Source: a bacterium
GTDB taxonomy: Bacteria; Bacillota; Clostridia; Oscillospirales; Ruminococcaceae
DNA: 64,000 nucleotides
Assembly (NCBI GenBank): GCA_004561545.1
Contig: SFVK01000003.1
Location: forward strand, 94,329-158,328
Direction: 5' to 3'
The notes beneath the pieces are model-generated. The model worked only from the letters and a program-made list of their open reading frames with translations, searched no databases and was not told the DNA's origin. The translations under genes and the position numbers were made by a program. Shown here piece by piece: positions 40,540 to 48,079 of the stretch; the first letter of the stretch is position 1; each line of letters starts with the position of its first letter.

Positions 40540-41409
40540 ATGGTTTCAGAATATACCTATTCCCCCCATGTGGATTTTTATATTGACATGATTAACCGGG
40601 AAAACGGCTACGATATGTCAGGATTCCACATCCACCACAAATACGAAATTTATTATGAGGTGGAGGGAACACGCCGCTATTTCATTGAGGACGCCGCTTA
40701 CATCGTCAACGCAGGCAGCGTGGTTCTGATCGGGGAAAACCAGATTCACAAAACCGGTTCGGTGGGGGACACCCCCTCCAACCGAATCGTCTGCAATTTC
40801 AGCGCCGATTACCTCAAGGAAATCAGCGACAGTTTCCCCGAGCTGGACTTTTTCAGTTTCCTGAGTGACGAGAACAATCATCTGCTCAGCAACATCACCG
40901 TCAAGCAGCAGAATTACATTTATTCGGTCCTTCAGCAGCTCATACAGGCGCAGGAGGACTCTACCCCCGAGGGGCAGGCACTCAAGAAAATGCTGCTGGC
41001 AACGCTGCTGCTTCAGCTCAAGAAAATGTGCGAAGCCCAGCATGAAATGGGCGGAGACAACGGCCGGGTGACCAACCGCATTGTCAGTCAGATCCAGAGT
41101 TACATTGCCGAGCATTACGCCGAAAAGCTGACCCTGACCGACATTGCCAATCAGTTCTATATCAGTCCCTATTACCTGAGCCGGCTCTTCAAAAAGACCA
41201 TTAATCTGAGTTTGATTGAGTATATCAACGGCGTTCGCATCAAGGCCGCCCAGAACCTGATCGAAAAGACCAACGACAGCATTTCCACTGTGGCGGAAAA
41301 GACTGGCTTTATGACCAGCGCACATTTCCGCCGGGTGTTCAAGGAGGCCACCGGTCTTTCCCCGCAGCAGTACCGCCAGTATTTCAAGCGGGTCAACAAA
41401 CCGGAATAA
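40540..41409 (+). CDS. AraC family transcriptional regulator
   Basis: A 289-aa AraC/XylS protein. The N-terminal cupin (residues 1-115) has FHIHHKYEIYYEVEG and GSVVLIGENQIHKTG, typical of a sugar-sensing AraC domain. The C-terminal 100 residues hold two helix-turn-helix motifs: LTLTDIANQFYISPYYLSRLFKKTINLSLIEYINGVRIKAAQ and ISTVAEKTGFMTSAHFRRVFKEATGLSPQQYR. ATG 40540 follows GGGAGG by eight bases. It diverges from the pectin operon and most likely activates it, perhaps also the sugar ABC transporter beyond the MITE-like element. Confidence 0.93.
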   Translation: MVSEYTYSPHVDFYIDMINRENGYDMSGFHIHHKYEIYYEVEGTRRYFIEDAAYIVNAGSVVLIGENQIHKTGSVGDTPSNRIVCNFSADYLKEISDSFPELDFFSFLSDENNHLLSNITVKQQNYIYSVLQQLIQAQEDSTPEGQALKKMLLATLLLQLKKMCEAQHEMGGDNGRVTNRIVSQIQSYIAEHYAEKLTLTDIANQFYISPYYLSRLFKKTINLSLIEYINGVRIKAAQNLIEKTNDSISTVAEKTGFMTSAHFRRVFKEATGLSPQQYRQYFKRVNKPE

Positions 41410-41427
41410 TCAATACCGTTCCCTTGC

Positions 41428-41461
41428 CCGGGCGGCTGCCACCGCAGCCGCCCGGTTTTTT
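41428..41461 (+). terminator. Terminator of the AraC gene
   Basis: CCGGGCGGCTGC pairs with GCAGCCGCCCGG around a 4-base loop, followed by six T. Confidence 0.9.
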
Positions 41462-41510
41462 GCTGTATGCAAAGGCGGGGCAGGGGGGATATGCTGCGGT
41501 GGAGCTCTAA

Positions 41511-41683
41511 GGAACCTCTGACTAAATCCCGCCCTACGGGCTTGGCAAACATCTTGCCGGCTGCGCCGCACCGCTGGCGTTGAGAAAATGCTCGATAATA
41601 CACAAAGTATTATCTGCGCTTTTCTCTTAGCCATCAGCACGTCTCGCTCGGCAATCTGCGCACCAGATTTAATCAGAGCTTCC
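41511..41683. mobile_element. MITE-like element, 173 bp
   Basis: Imperfect 18-bp terminal inverted repeats, GGAACCTCTGACTAAATC at the left and, read from the other end, GGAAGCTCTGATTAAATC (two mismatches). The element is flanked on both sides by CTAA, which fits a 4-bp target duplication. It holds no gene and no transposase, and has a short internal palindrome (AATACACAAAGTATT near 41598). It fills the gap between the AraC and sugar-transporter terminators, so neither operon is broken. Confidence 0.75.
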
Positions 41684-41734
41684 CTAAGAGAAAATATAGG
41701 AAAAGTTTCCCTTGTCAGGAACACGAATCTTCAA

Positions 41735-41782
41735 CACAAAAGCTGCCCCGCACCCCAGTCAAAATAAGGTACGGGGCAGCTT
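41735..41782 (-). terminator. Terminator of the sugar ABC transporter operon
   Basis: AAGCTGCCCCG pairs with CGGGGCAGCTT; the minus strand continues with TTTTGTGTT. It lies about 40 bp past the MalG-like stop. Confidence 0.8.
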
Positions 41783-41819
41783 GGAACGTTTGGGTCAAGT
41801 GCAGAGCACTTGCGGCAAA

Positions 41820-42680
41820 TCAGCCCTTCACACTGCCGGCGGCAATGCCGTCAATGAAAGAATCCTGCGCTGCAAAGAAGACGATCAGCTGCGGGATGAT
41901 GGAAATGAGGGACAGGGCCAGGATGCGGTTCCAGCTGAAGCCGTTATCCGCGTCCATGGACAGCTTGACGAAGATGGACATGGGGTACTTGCGGGGGGTG
42001 GAGACGTAGAGCAACGGGCCCATAAAGTCGTTGCAGCTCCACATGAACTGGAACAGGCCGCAGGCCACCAGAGAGGGGCTCAGCATGGGGCAGATGATCT
42101 TGTATAGCGTCTTGACCGGACCGCAGCCGTCAATGGCGGCCGCTTCGTCCAGGTCGTGGGGGATGCTGCGCATGAACTGAACCAGCTGGTAGACGAAGTA
42201 GGTTTCGGTGGCGAACAGGGAAGGCACCCACAGGGGCAGGTACCAGGGGCTGTCGATCCAGCCGAAGGTGTTGTACATCAGGTACTGGGGAACATTCAGA
42301 ACGACCTGGGGCAGGAACAGGGTGGAGATCATGATGCTGAACAGGATGTCACGGCCCTTGAACTTAAAACGGCTGAAGCCGTAAGCGGCAATGACAGAGG
42401 AAATCACCGTGAAGATGACCTTGGGGAAAACAAAGCTGTAAGTGTTCAGCATAGCGCGCCAGATGTTGATGTCGCCGCCGTAGTTCTGGGTCACAGCCAG
42501 CTTGTAGCCTTCCAGGGTGGGGTTTTTGGGAATAAAGCCGATGCCGGAGAAAATTTCCGCATTGCTCTTGAAGGTGGCGCCGATCATCCACAGCAGGGGA
42601 TAGATCATGATAAAGCCGACGGCAATGAGGACAAAATACTGGAAGAACCGGGCAATCTTATGACGAGTTTCAAGTTTCAT
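41820..42680 (-). CDS. Carbohydrate ABC transporter permease, MalG-type
   Basis: A 286-aa six-helix permease. The cytoplasmic EAA loop is DLDEAAAIDGCGPVKTLYKIICPMLSPSL, the MalG-type motif that docks the ATPase. Starts MKLETRHKIARFFQYFVLIAVGFIMIYPLLWMIGATFK, typical of CUT1 permeases. ATG 42680 follows AAGGAGG. It works with the MalF-type permease and binding lipoprotein encoded upstream. No ATPase gene is present, so a shared MsmX-like ATPase encoded elsewhere is needed, as is common for CUT1 systems in Firmicutes. Confidence 0.93.
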   Translation of the reverse strand: MKLETRHKIARFFQYFVLIAVGFIMIYPLLWMIGATFKSNAEIFSGIGFIPKNPTLEGYKLAVTQNYGGDINIWRAMLNTYSFVFPKVIFTVISSVIAAYGFSRFKFKGRDILFSIMISTLFLPQVVLNVPQYLMYNTFGWIDSPWYLPLWVPSLFATETYFVYQLVQFMRSIPHDLDEAAAIDGCGPVKTLYKIICPMLSPSLVACGLFQFMWSCNDFMGPLLYVSTPRKYPMSIFVKLSMDADNGFSWNRILALSLISIIPQLIVFFAAQDSFIDGIAAGSVKG

Positions 42681-42695
42681 AATTCAGGTTCCTCC

Positions 42696-43610
42696 TTAGT
42701 CAGCGTAGTAGACCCAGTGCTTCTGGCTGGCGAACGCGATCACAGTCAGGATGCAGACGATGACAAACATGACCCAGGCCAGGGCACAGGCCATACCCAT
42801 TTCGTTGCTCTTGAAGGCGTAGTTATAAACCAGCAGAGAAACCAGAGTTGTTGCGTTACGGGGACCGCCGCCGGTGATGATGTAGGGACCGTTGAATTCC
42901 TGGAACGCCTGGGCAATCTGGGTAACCAGGTTGTAGAAGATAACGGGGGTGATCATCGGGACAGTGATGGAGAAGAACTGGCGGGTCTTGGAAGCACCGT
43001 CGATGGTGGCGGCCTCATACAGATCCGCAGAGACGCCCTTCAGTGCGGCCAGGAACAGCACCATGGCGGAGCCGAACTGCCACACACGGAGCAGGCAGAT
43101 GATGAACAGCGCCCAGGAACGGTCGGCCAGCCAGGAGGGACCCTGGATGCCCATATAGCCCAGCAGAGTGTTGATGACGCCGTCATCACGGAACAGGGCG
43201 CGCCACAGAACGGCGATAGCCACAGAACCGCCCAGAATGGACGGGATGTAGTATATGGTGCGGAAGAGGTTGACGAACTTGATCTTGAAGTTAAGAATGT
43301 AGGCGATGAACAGGGCAAAGACCAGCTTGAGGGGCACGGTGATGAACGCATATTTAAAGGTGATCAGCAGCGAGGTCGTGGTGGCCTTGTCGGTGAAAAT
43401 CTCCACATAGTTCATGATGCCGTACTGGTGGATGCCCTTGAAGAAGTTCATATCCGTGAAGCTGTAAAACAACGAACTTGCAAACGGATATACTTTAAAT
43501 ACAAGGAAGCCGATAATCCAGGGAATCAGGAAGAATAAGCCGACATTCTCGTCGCACCACTTTTTAAAAGGGGTGCGGCCCGAAGCTTTTGTTGCGGTTG
43601 CAGCACTCAT
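42696..43610 (-). CDS. Carbohydrate ABC transporter permease, MalF/UgpA-type
   Basis: A 304-aa permease. The first helix is GLFFLIPWIIGFLVFKVYPFASSLFYSF, as in LplB/UgpA proteins, and the EAA loop is DLYEAATIDGASKTRQFFSITVPMITPVIF. ATG 43610 lies eight bases after AAGGAGG; the frame opens nine codons earlier without a ribosome site. Together with the MalG-type protein it forms the membrane channel of a CUT1 importer. Position next to GH28, GH105 and CE8 genes suggests oligogalacturonides as cargo. Confidence 0.93.
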   Translation of the reverse strand: MSAATATKASGRTPFKKWCDENVGLFFLIPWIIGFLVFKVYPFASSLFYSFTDMNFFKGIHQYGIMNYVEIFTDKATTTSLLITFKYAFITVPLKLVFALFIAYILNFKIKFVNLFRTIYYIPSILGGSVAIAVLWRALFRDDGVINTLLGYMGIQGPSWLADRSWALFIICLLRVWQFGSAMVLFLAALKGVSADLYEAATIDGASKTRQFFSITVPMITPVIFYNLVTQIAQAFQEFNGPYIITGGGPRNATTLVSLLVYNYAFKSNEMGMACALAWVMFVIVCILTVIAFASQKHWVYYAD

Positions 43611-43668
43611 CCGGGAAACCTCCTTAACAAAAATCATTCAGTGGATTTTGCAGGACTTCTTTAAAGAA

Positions 43669-43708
43669 CCAGCCGACCCCCGTTGATTCGGAGGTGGGGG
43701 CCGGCTGG
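43669..43708 (-). terminator. Attenuating hairpin between binding protein and permease genes
   Basis: A 13-bp stem (CCAGCCGGCCCCC with GGGGGTCGGCTGG, minus strand) followed by TTCTTT. It should keep the binding protein more abundant than the permeases. Confidence 0.75.
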
Positions 43709-43737
43709 AATTCATTCAAGACAGAGCAACAGGGAAC

Positions 43738-45132
43738 TTACTGCGCGGCGGAGGCCAGAGCATCCTCGATGCCGTCGACCAGATCCTCGGCAGCCTCGGC
43801 GGTGGAGTCATACTCATCGTAGCTCAGGCCGCCAAACACGTCAGCGTAGGTGCCGCCCGGGTTGGCCTTCAGATCGGTGCTTTCATAGGTGGGATCGAGC
43901 GGGAAGTCGACAAACGCCATGACCTTGGAGTTCGCTTCCTTGACCAGAGGCTTGACCTTATCGGCAGCTTCGGCAATGGAAAGACCCGCGGCGGAGTTGG
44001 GGATGCCGCACTCGGAGCCCATGATGGAGGCGCCGGCTTCCTCATTCAGCAGGAAGTTGATGAGGGCAGCGGCCTCGGCGGGATGCTGGCAGGTTTCGGT
44101 GATGGCCAGGCCCATGGAGACCTTGGAGAAGCCGCCGTTGGCCTTGTCGCCGAACTTGATCTCGTCGCCCACGACGAAGCCGGAGTTGTCGGCCAGGGCG
44201 CTCTGATACTTGTTGGCGGAAGAATCCCACTCAAAGATGCCGGCGTAGGTGCCGTCAATCCAGACCTGGCTCTTATCAATGGAGTTGTTGGCGTCAATGC
44301 CCTTGCCGTTCATGGTCGGGATGGAGGGAATCACATGATTGTCTTCCAGGCTCTCGATAAAGTCCAAGCCGGTGGCAACTTCCTCAGCGGTGTACTGCAG
44401 CTCGCCGTTCTCGACCCAGGGCTTGCCGTAGACGGACTCAAGATAGAAGGTCATCAGGATCATGCGGTCATACTCGCCCAGGGCCAGGGGATAGTAGTCA
44501 TCGCCCAGCTTCTCCTGGAATGCCTTGCCGGCGGCCATCAGATCGTCCAGCGTCTTGGGGTAATCAACGCCGGCGGCCTCGAAGGTCTTGGTGTTCCAGT
44601 AGAAGATACGGCCGGTCATGGAGACGGGGACAGCCTGGAGCTCACCGGCGACGGTGCAGGCGTCCAGAGAAGCCTGGCTGAACTGGGTCAGGTCGATGAT
44701 GTCGCTGTACTGATTCAGATCGACGAACTTGCTGCCGTCGGGGCTGTACTGGCTCAGCCAGTTCCAGTTGACCTGCATCACGTCCTCGGCACTGTTGGAG
44801 TACAGCTGCGCGGACTTCTTGTCCTCCCAGCCGGACCATGCGCCGTAGGAAGCTTCCACGGTGATGTTGGGGTACTTCTCGCTGAAAGCGGCCAGAGCAT
44901 TCTGATAAGCCTCATGACGGGAGTCGCCGCCCCACCAGCTCATGGTCAGAGTGATGGGGTCCGTGGTGTTCACGGTGGCACCGGCGGGTTCGGCGGGGGA
45001 AGTGGCTTCGGAAGCAGCTTCGGTAGAGGCAGCGGAAGAAGCTGCTGCGGAACTGGAAGAACCGCCGCCACAGCCTGCCAGCAGGCCAACACTCATGGCG
45101 CCGACGAGAGCAAGGGCAATTGCCTTTTTCAT
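43738..45132 (-). CDS. Sugar ABC transporter substrate-binding lipoprotein
   Basis: A 464-aa family 1 solute-binding lipoprotein: signal peptide with lipobox LLAGC (Cys 21), a Ser/Ala/Glu linker to about residue 50, then ITLTMSWWGGDSRHEAYQNALAAFSEKYPNITVE, the standard start of sugar-binding proteins. Further conserved parts are IFYWNTKTFEAAGVDYPKTLDDLMAAGKAF and LAITETCQHPAEAAALINFLLNEEAG. Cargo is probably a pectin-derived oligosaccharide, from context only. ATG 45132 follows AGGAGG. Codon use is strongly biased, suggesting high expression. Confidence 0.94.
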   Translation of the reverse strand: MKKAIALALVGAMSVGLLAGCGGGSSSSAAASSAASTEAASEATSPAEPAGATVNTTDPITLTMSWWGGDSRHEAYQNALAAFSEKYPNITVEASYGAWSGWEDKKSAQLYSNSAEDVMQVNWNWLSQYSPDGSKFVDLNQYSDIIDLTQFSQASLDACTVAGELQAVPVSMTGRIFYWNTKTFEAAGVDYPKTLDDLMAAGKAFQEKLGDDYYPLALGEYDRMILMTFYLESVYGKPWVENGELQYTAEEVATGLDFIESLEDNHVIPSIPTMNGKGIDANNSIDKSQVWIDGTYAGIFEWDSSANKYQSALADNSGFVVGDEIKFGDKANGGFSKVSMGLAITETCQHPAEAAALINFLLNEEAGASIMGSECGIPNSAAGLSIAEAADKVKPLVKEANSKVMAFVDFPLDPTYESTDLKANPGGTYADVFGGLSYDEYDSTAEAAEDLVDGIEDALASAAQ

Positions 45133-45196
45133 TGTTTTTGTCCTCCTATAAATAGTGTTTTGGAGCGGTGCATCATGCCATGCGCCGCATTCAACA

Positions 45197-45225
45197 GTAA
45201 TATGATAGCAAATCGCGGGTTACAA
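45197..45225 (-). promoter_or_regulatory. Promoter of the sugar ABC transporter operon
   Basis: Minus strand TTGTAA, 17-bp spacer, TATTAC, about 65 bp before the binding-protein gene. TTCG and CGAA half sites 14 bp apart (about 45242-45263) just upstream could be part of an operator. Confidence 0.5.
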
Positions 45226-45535
45226 AAAAATAGCCGATTCTGTTCGCACACGCAAAAAACGAACATTTATTGCCGTGATTTTGAACTTGTGATGAACAAT
45301 GCCGTCAAAACTGACGAAGATGGAAAGATAAAGTTGTGCAGTTTGACAAAGACTGGCAGAGGGGACAAAAACGCACGAAAGGATTCCAAAATTGGAAAAC
45401 CCTTGATTTTTGTGGAAATCATCTGCTTTTTTTTGATCTTGTTGAGGTAAAGATGGCAAAAAAGGATAGAAAAACAGGGGGCTCTTGATTCCCTGCAAGA
45501 TATGTTCGTGCTGTGCATCTTTTGCCGCGATGAAC
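45226..45535. other. Intergenic stretch upstream of the sugar transporter, no gene
   Basis: The gap between the binding-protein start and tdk is 498 bp, AT-rich, and holds no gene I trust; the open minus-strand frame in it has no family features. It contains a partly repeated 16-mer, GCAAGATATGTTCGTG (45495) and GCAAGATGTGTTCGGG (45555), 60 bp apart. Confidence 0.5.
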
Positions 45536-45578
45536 AAAAATTGTCTGCCCCGGCGCAAGATGTGTTCGGGGCAGGCAA
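45536..45578 (-). terminator. Terminator of tdk
   Basis: TTGCCTGCCCCG pairs with CGGGGCAGACAA (one mismatch) on the minus strand, followed by TTTTTG, about 50 bp after the tdk stop. Confidence 0.8.
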
Positions 45579-45630
45579 TGATATCAAAATATGTGCGAAA
45601 AACCGTGCGCAATTTGTGTCCGGGTGTGCG

Positions 45631-46239
45631 TTATTTGTTCTTGCGCCGATTCAAATAATTACGGTATTCCCGGTACCAGCACTGGGGGCACAGGCTCTGG
45701 TATTCCACGTCCCCCTGCATATCGATAGCCACCTGATCCCCCTCAAAAACATATTCCCCATTGATTTTGCGGCCGTTGCAGGTGGCTTTTCGGCCGCAGG
45801 CGCAGATGGTTTTCATCTCCTCAATGGTGTGCGCCAGCTCCAGCAGCCGGGTGGAACCGGGAAATCCGCGGGTCATAAAATCGGCCCGCAGGCCGTAGCA
45901 GATCACCGGAATATTCAAATCCACCGTGACCAGAAAAAGCTGTTCCGCCTGCTCCGCCGTAAAAAACTGGCTCTCGTCGCACAAAACACAGGCGGGGGCC
46001 CCGTGGGCTGCGCAGTCCGCCCGGACCAGCTCAATAATGTTCATTTCAGGGGTGACCAGCTGATCGACTTTACAGCGGACCCCCAGGCGGGAGACAATAC
46101 AGTCGCTGCCTTTGGTGTCAATGCTGGGCTTTAAAATCAGCACCCGCATACCCCGCTCCTTATAATTGAAAGCGACCTGAAGCAGCGCGGTGGTTTTGCC
46201 GCTGTTCATTGCGCCGTACCGAAAATACAATTTTGCCAT
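45631..46239 (-). CDS. tdk: Thymidine kinase
   Basis: A 202-aa type II (TK1-like) thymidine kinase: P-loop LYFRYGAMNSGKTTALLQ, the Asp-Glu-Ser site VLCDESQFF, lasso region FPGSTRLLELAHTIEEMKTICACGRKATCNGR, and the structural zinc site built from CACGRKATC and CPQCWYREYR. It phosphorylates thymidine for DNA synthesis. ATG 46239 follows AGGAGGAGAATT; the frame opens six codons earlier without a ribosome site. It is encoded after rex on the same strand. Confidence 0.96.
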   Translation of the reverse strand: MAKLYFRYGAMNSGKTTALLQVAFNYKERGMRVLILKPSIDTKGSDCIVSRLGVRCKVDQLVTPEMNIIELVRADCAAHGAPACVLCDESQFFTAEQAEQLFLVTVDLNIPVICYGLRADFMTRGFPGSTRLLELAHTIEEMKTICACGRKATCNGRKINGEYVFEGDQVAIDMQGDVEYQSLCPQCWYREYRNYLNRRKNK

Positions 46240-46257
46240 AATTCTCCTCCTGCACAA

Positions 46258-46297
46258 ACGCTGCGGGGCCAGCCAGGCACCCGCAGCGTTCCTTTTT
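46258..46297. terminator. Hairpin between rex and tdk
   Basis: ACGCTGCGGG pairs with CCCGCAGCGT around a 12-base loop. The better T-run (TTCCTTTTTT) lies on the plus-strand side; in the rex-to-tdk direction only TTTGTG follows, so read-through into tdk is likely. Confidence 0.5.
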
Positions 46298-46312
46298 TGC
46301 CGTGTGGGGTTG

Positions 46313-46960
46313 TCAGCCGTTGTCCAGATTGCGCAGCCGGTACCCCAGACTCATGAGGCTGTCCCCAAGGTGGACGTTCTCCACCGTGACATCGGGATAT
46401 TCCACCGAAAGGTCATAGTGGCTGAAATTCCAAAATCCCTGGATTCCCAGCCGCACCAGTTCGCCGGAAAGCTCCATGGCGCTCTGGCGCGGTACACAAA
46501 GCACCGCCACAACGGGCTTGTTTTCGGCGCAAAACCCCTCCAGATCTTCCAGCGGCCGGATGGCCACACCGGCAACCTCTTTGCCCACCAGGGCAGGGTT
46601 GGTGTCGAACGCGCCGATCAGCCGGTAGCCGTTGGTGTCCCGGCTGATAAAGCTGGACACGGCGGTGCCCAGCCGTCCCGCGCCGATGAGCACGGTGGGC
46701 AGCAACTCGCCGTCGCCGAACAGCAGCTTGCCGATTTCGCTCAGCAGCACGTCCACCTTGTAGCCGATGCCCTGCTGGCCAAAGCCGCCGAAACAGTTGA
46801 AATCCTGCCGTACCTGACTTGCCGTGGTGCCCATCATGCGGGCCAGTTCGCTGGAAGAAATTTTTTCTCTGCCTTCAGCCTGTAAGCTGGTCAAATACCG
46901 GTAGTATTTGGGCAGCCGTTTGATGACCGGAAGGGAAGCTTTACTCTGTGCGGATGACAT
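46313..46960 (-). CDS. rex: Redox-sensing transcriptional repressor Rex
   Basis: A 215-aa Rex. The winged helix spans residues 1-80 (LPVIKRLPKYYRYLTSLQAEGREKISSSELARMMGTTASQVRQDFNCFGGFGQQGIGY). The NAD(H)-binding Rossmann domain has LIGAGRLGTAVSSF, IGAFDTNPALVG and VLCVPRQSA, and the domain-swapped C-terminal helix follows NVHLGDSLMSLGYRL. Rex represses fermentation and redox genes when NADH is low. ATG 46960 has GGGAG nine bases upstream; the open frame extends 44 codons further but without a ribosome site. I see no clear Rex operator at its own promoter. Confidence 0.96.
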   Translation of the reverse strand: MSSAQSKASLPVIKRLPKYYRYLTSLQAEGREKISSSELARMMGTTASQVRQDFNCFGGFGQQGIGYKVDVLLSEIGKLLFGDGELLPTVLIGAGRLGTAVSSFISRDTNGYRLIGAFDTNPALVGKEVAGVAIRPLEDLEGFCAENKPVVAVLCVPRQSAMELSGELVRLGIQGFWNFSHYDLSVEYPDVTVENVHLGDSLMSLGYRLRNLDNG

Positions 46961-47063
46961 GGTTTTGCACTCCCGTTTCTTCAATTGTGTCCGGGCGGCC
47001 TGCGGCGCCGTGGACCGGATGATTCTCCAAAGATCCGTTTCGTTTTTACTTCTACTAGGAGAA

Positions 47064-47092
47064 AGTATAATCAATTTGAACGCCATTGTCAA
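47064..47092 (-). promoter_or_regulatory. rex promoter
   Basis: Minus strand TTGACA, 17-bp spacer, TATACT, a near-consensus promoter about 104 bp before rex. Confidence 0.8.
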
Positions 47093-47203
47093 TTTTTTGT
47101 CTAAGTTTTCTTGCCTGTGTTGGATTCTCTGTCACTTTGCAAAAAATAATCCCCTGTCTTTTTGGACATAATGTCAGGGACAGCAAAAAGGGGAGGGGAG
47201 TTT

Positions 47204-47911
47204 ATGTCCGAAAACGGCAAAAAGAAAAAGCAGGACCCGTCAGAAGTGGAGCTGAAACGCCTGGAACACGACCTGATTACCGACAGCGGAATCCTGCCCG
47301 CGACCAAAGGCCGCCATGCCATCCACTGTCTGACCGTCATCGGCACCATTGAGGGGCATACCCTGGCGCCGGACAACCAGAAAACCACCAAATATGAACA
47401 TGTGATCCCCCAGTTGGTGGATATTGAGGAGGACCCCGAGATCGAGGGGCTGCTGGTGATCCTTAACACGGTGGGGGGCGATGTGGAAGCCGGCCTTGCC
47501 CTGGCGGAACTGATTGCGGGGGTGAGCAAACCCAGCGCCACGCTGGTCCTGGGGGGCGGGCATTCCATCGGCATTCCGCTGGCGGTGTCCGCCCGGCGCA
47601 GCTTTATTGTGCCCACTGCCACCATGACGGTGCATCCGGTGCGCCATTCCGGCATGGTGCTGGGCGTGCCCCAGACGCTGCGCTATTTTGAGCAGATGCA
47701 GGAGCGCATCGTGGGGTTTGTTTCGGGACATTCCCACATGAGCGCCGCCCGCTTTACCGAGTTAATGCACAACACAGGGGAGCTGGTGATGGATATGGGC
47801 ACCGTGCTCAACGGCGAGCAGGCGGTGGCCGAGGGCCTGATCGATTCCCTGGGCAATCTGAGCGACGCGCTGCGGTTTCTCTATGGGGAAATTGAGGACG
47901 GCAAACGGTAA
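47204..47911 (+). CDS. tepA: ClpP-like translocation-enhancing protein TepA
   Basis: A 235-aa protein of the ClpP/crotonase superfamily. After a charged N-terminus it has HCLTVIGTIEGHTLAPDNQKTTKYEHVIPQL, then GLLVILNTVGGDVEAGLALAELI (the oxyanion GG), LGGGHSIGIPLAVSARRSFI (serine site) and TMTVHPVRHSGM (histidine). It matches B. subtilis TepA (YmfB), proposed to aid protein export or degrade signal peptides. ATG 47204 follows GGGGAGGGGAG. As in B. subtilis, it is next to the spoIIIE/ftsK gene, which supports the call. Confidence 0.9.
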   Translation: MSENGKKKKQDPSEVELKRLEHDLITDSGILPATKGRHAIHCLTVIGTIEGHTLAPDNQKTTKYEHVIPQLVDIEEDPEIEGLLVILNTVGGDVEAGLALAELIAGVSKPSATLVLGGGHSIGIPLAVSARRSFIVPTATMTVHPVRHSGMVLGVPQTLRYFEQMQERIVGFVSGHSHMSAARFTELMHNTGELVMDMGTVLNGEQAVAEGLIDSLGNLSDALRFLYGEIEDGKR

Positions 47912-47960
47912 AATTCTGCCCGAAGGCAGGAAATTTTTGCCCGGTCCGCCACGAAAGTGT

Positions 47961-47989
47961 TTTACAAGACCGGATTTTCATGGTACAAT
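47961..47989 (+). promoter_or_regulatory. Promoter of the ftsK/spoIIIE gene
   Basis: TTTACA, 17-bp spacer, TACAAT, about 90 bp before the ATG. Confidence 0.65.
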
Positions 47990-48079
47990 ACTACAATATG
48001 CTATAAGGGGTTTTCTGCCCCTGTTACATAAATTGTATCGCAGTTTTGAATGGGAAAAGAAATCGGAGAGGTCACAATC

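Noticed and set aside
45220..45612. Minus-strand 130-codon frame upstream of the sugar-binding protein gene
   Set aside because: No ribosome site, no recognisable domain, and it overlaps the transporter promoter and the tdk terminator.
46961..47092. A Rex operator at the rex promoter
   Set aside because: TTGAC and GTTCAA near the -35 look faintly symmetric but do not match TTGTGAA-N4-TTCACAA.
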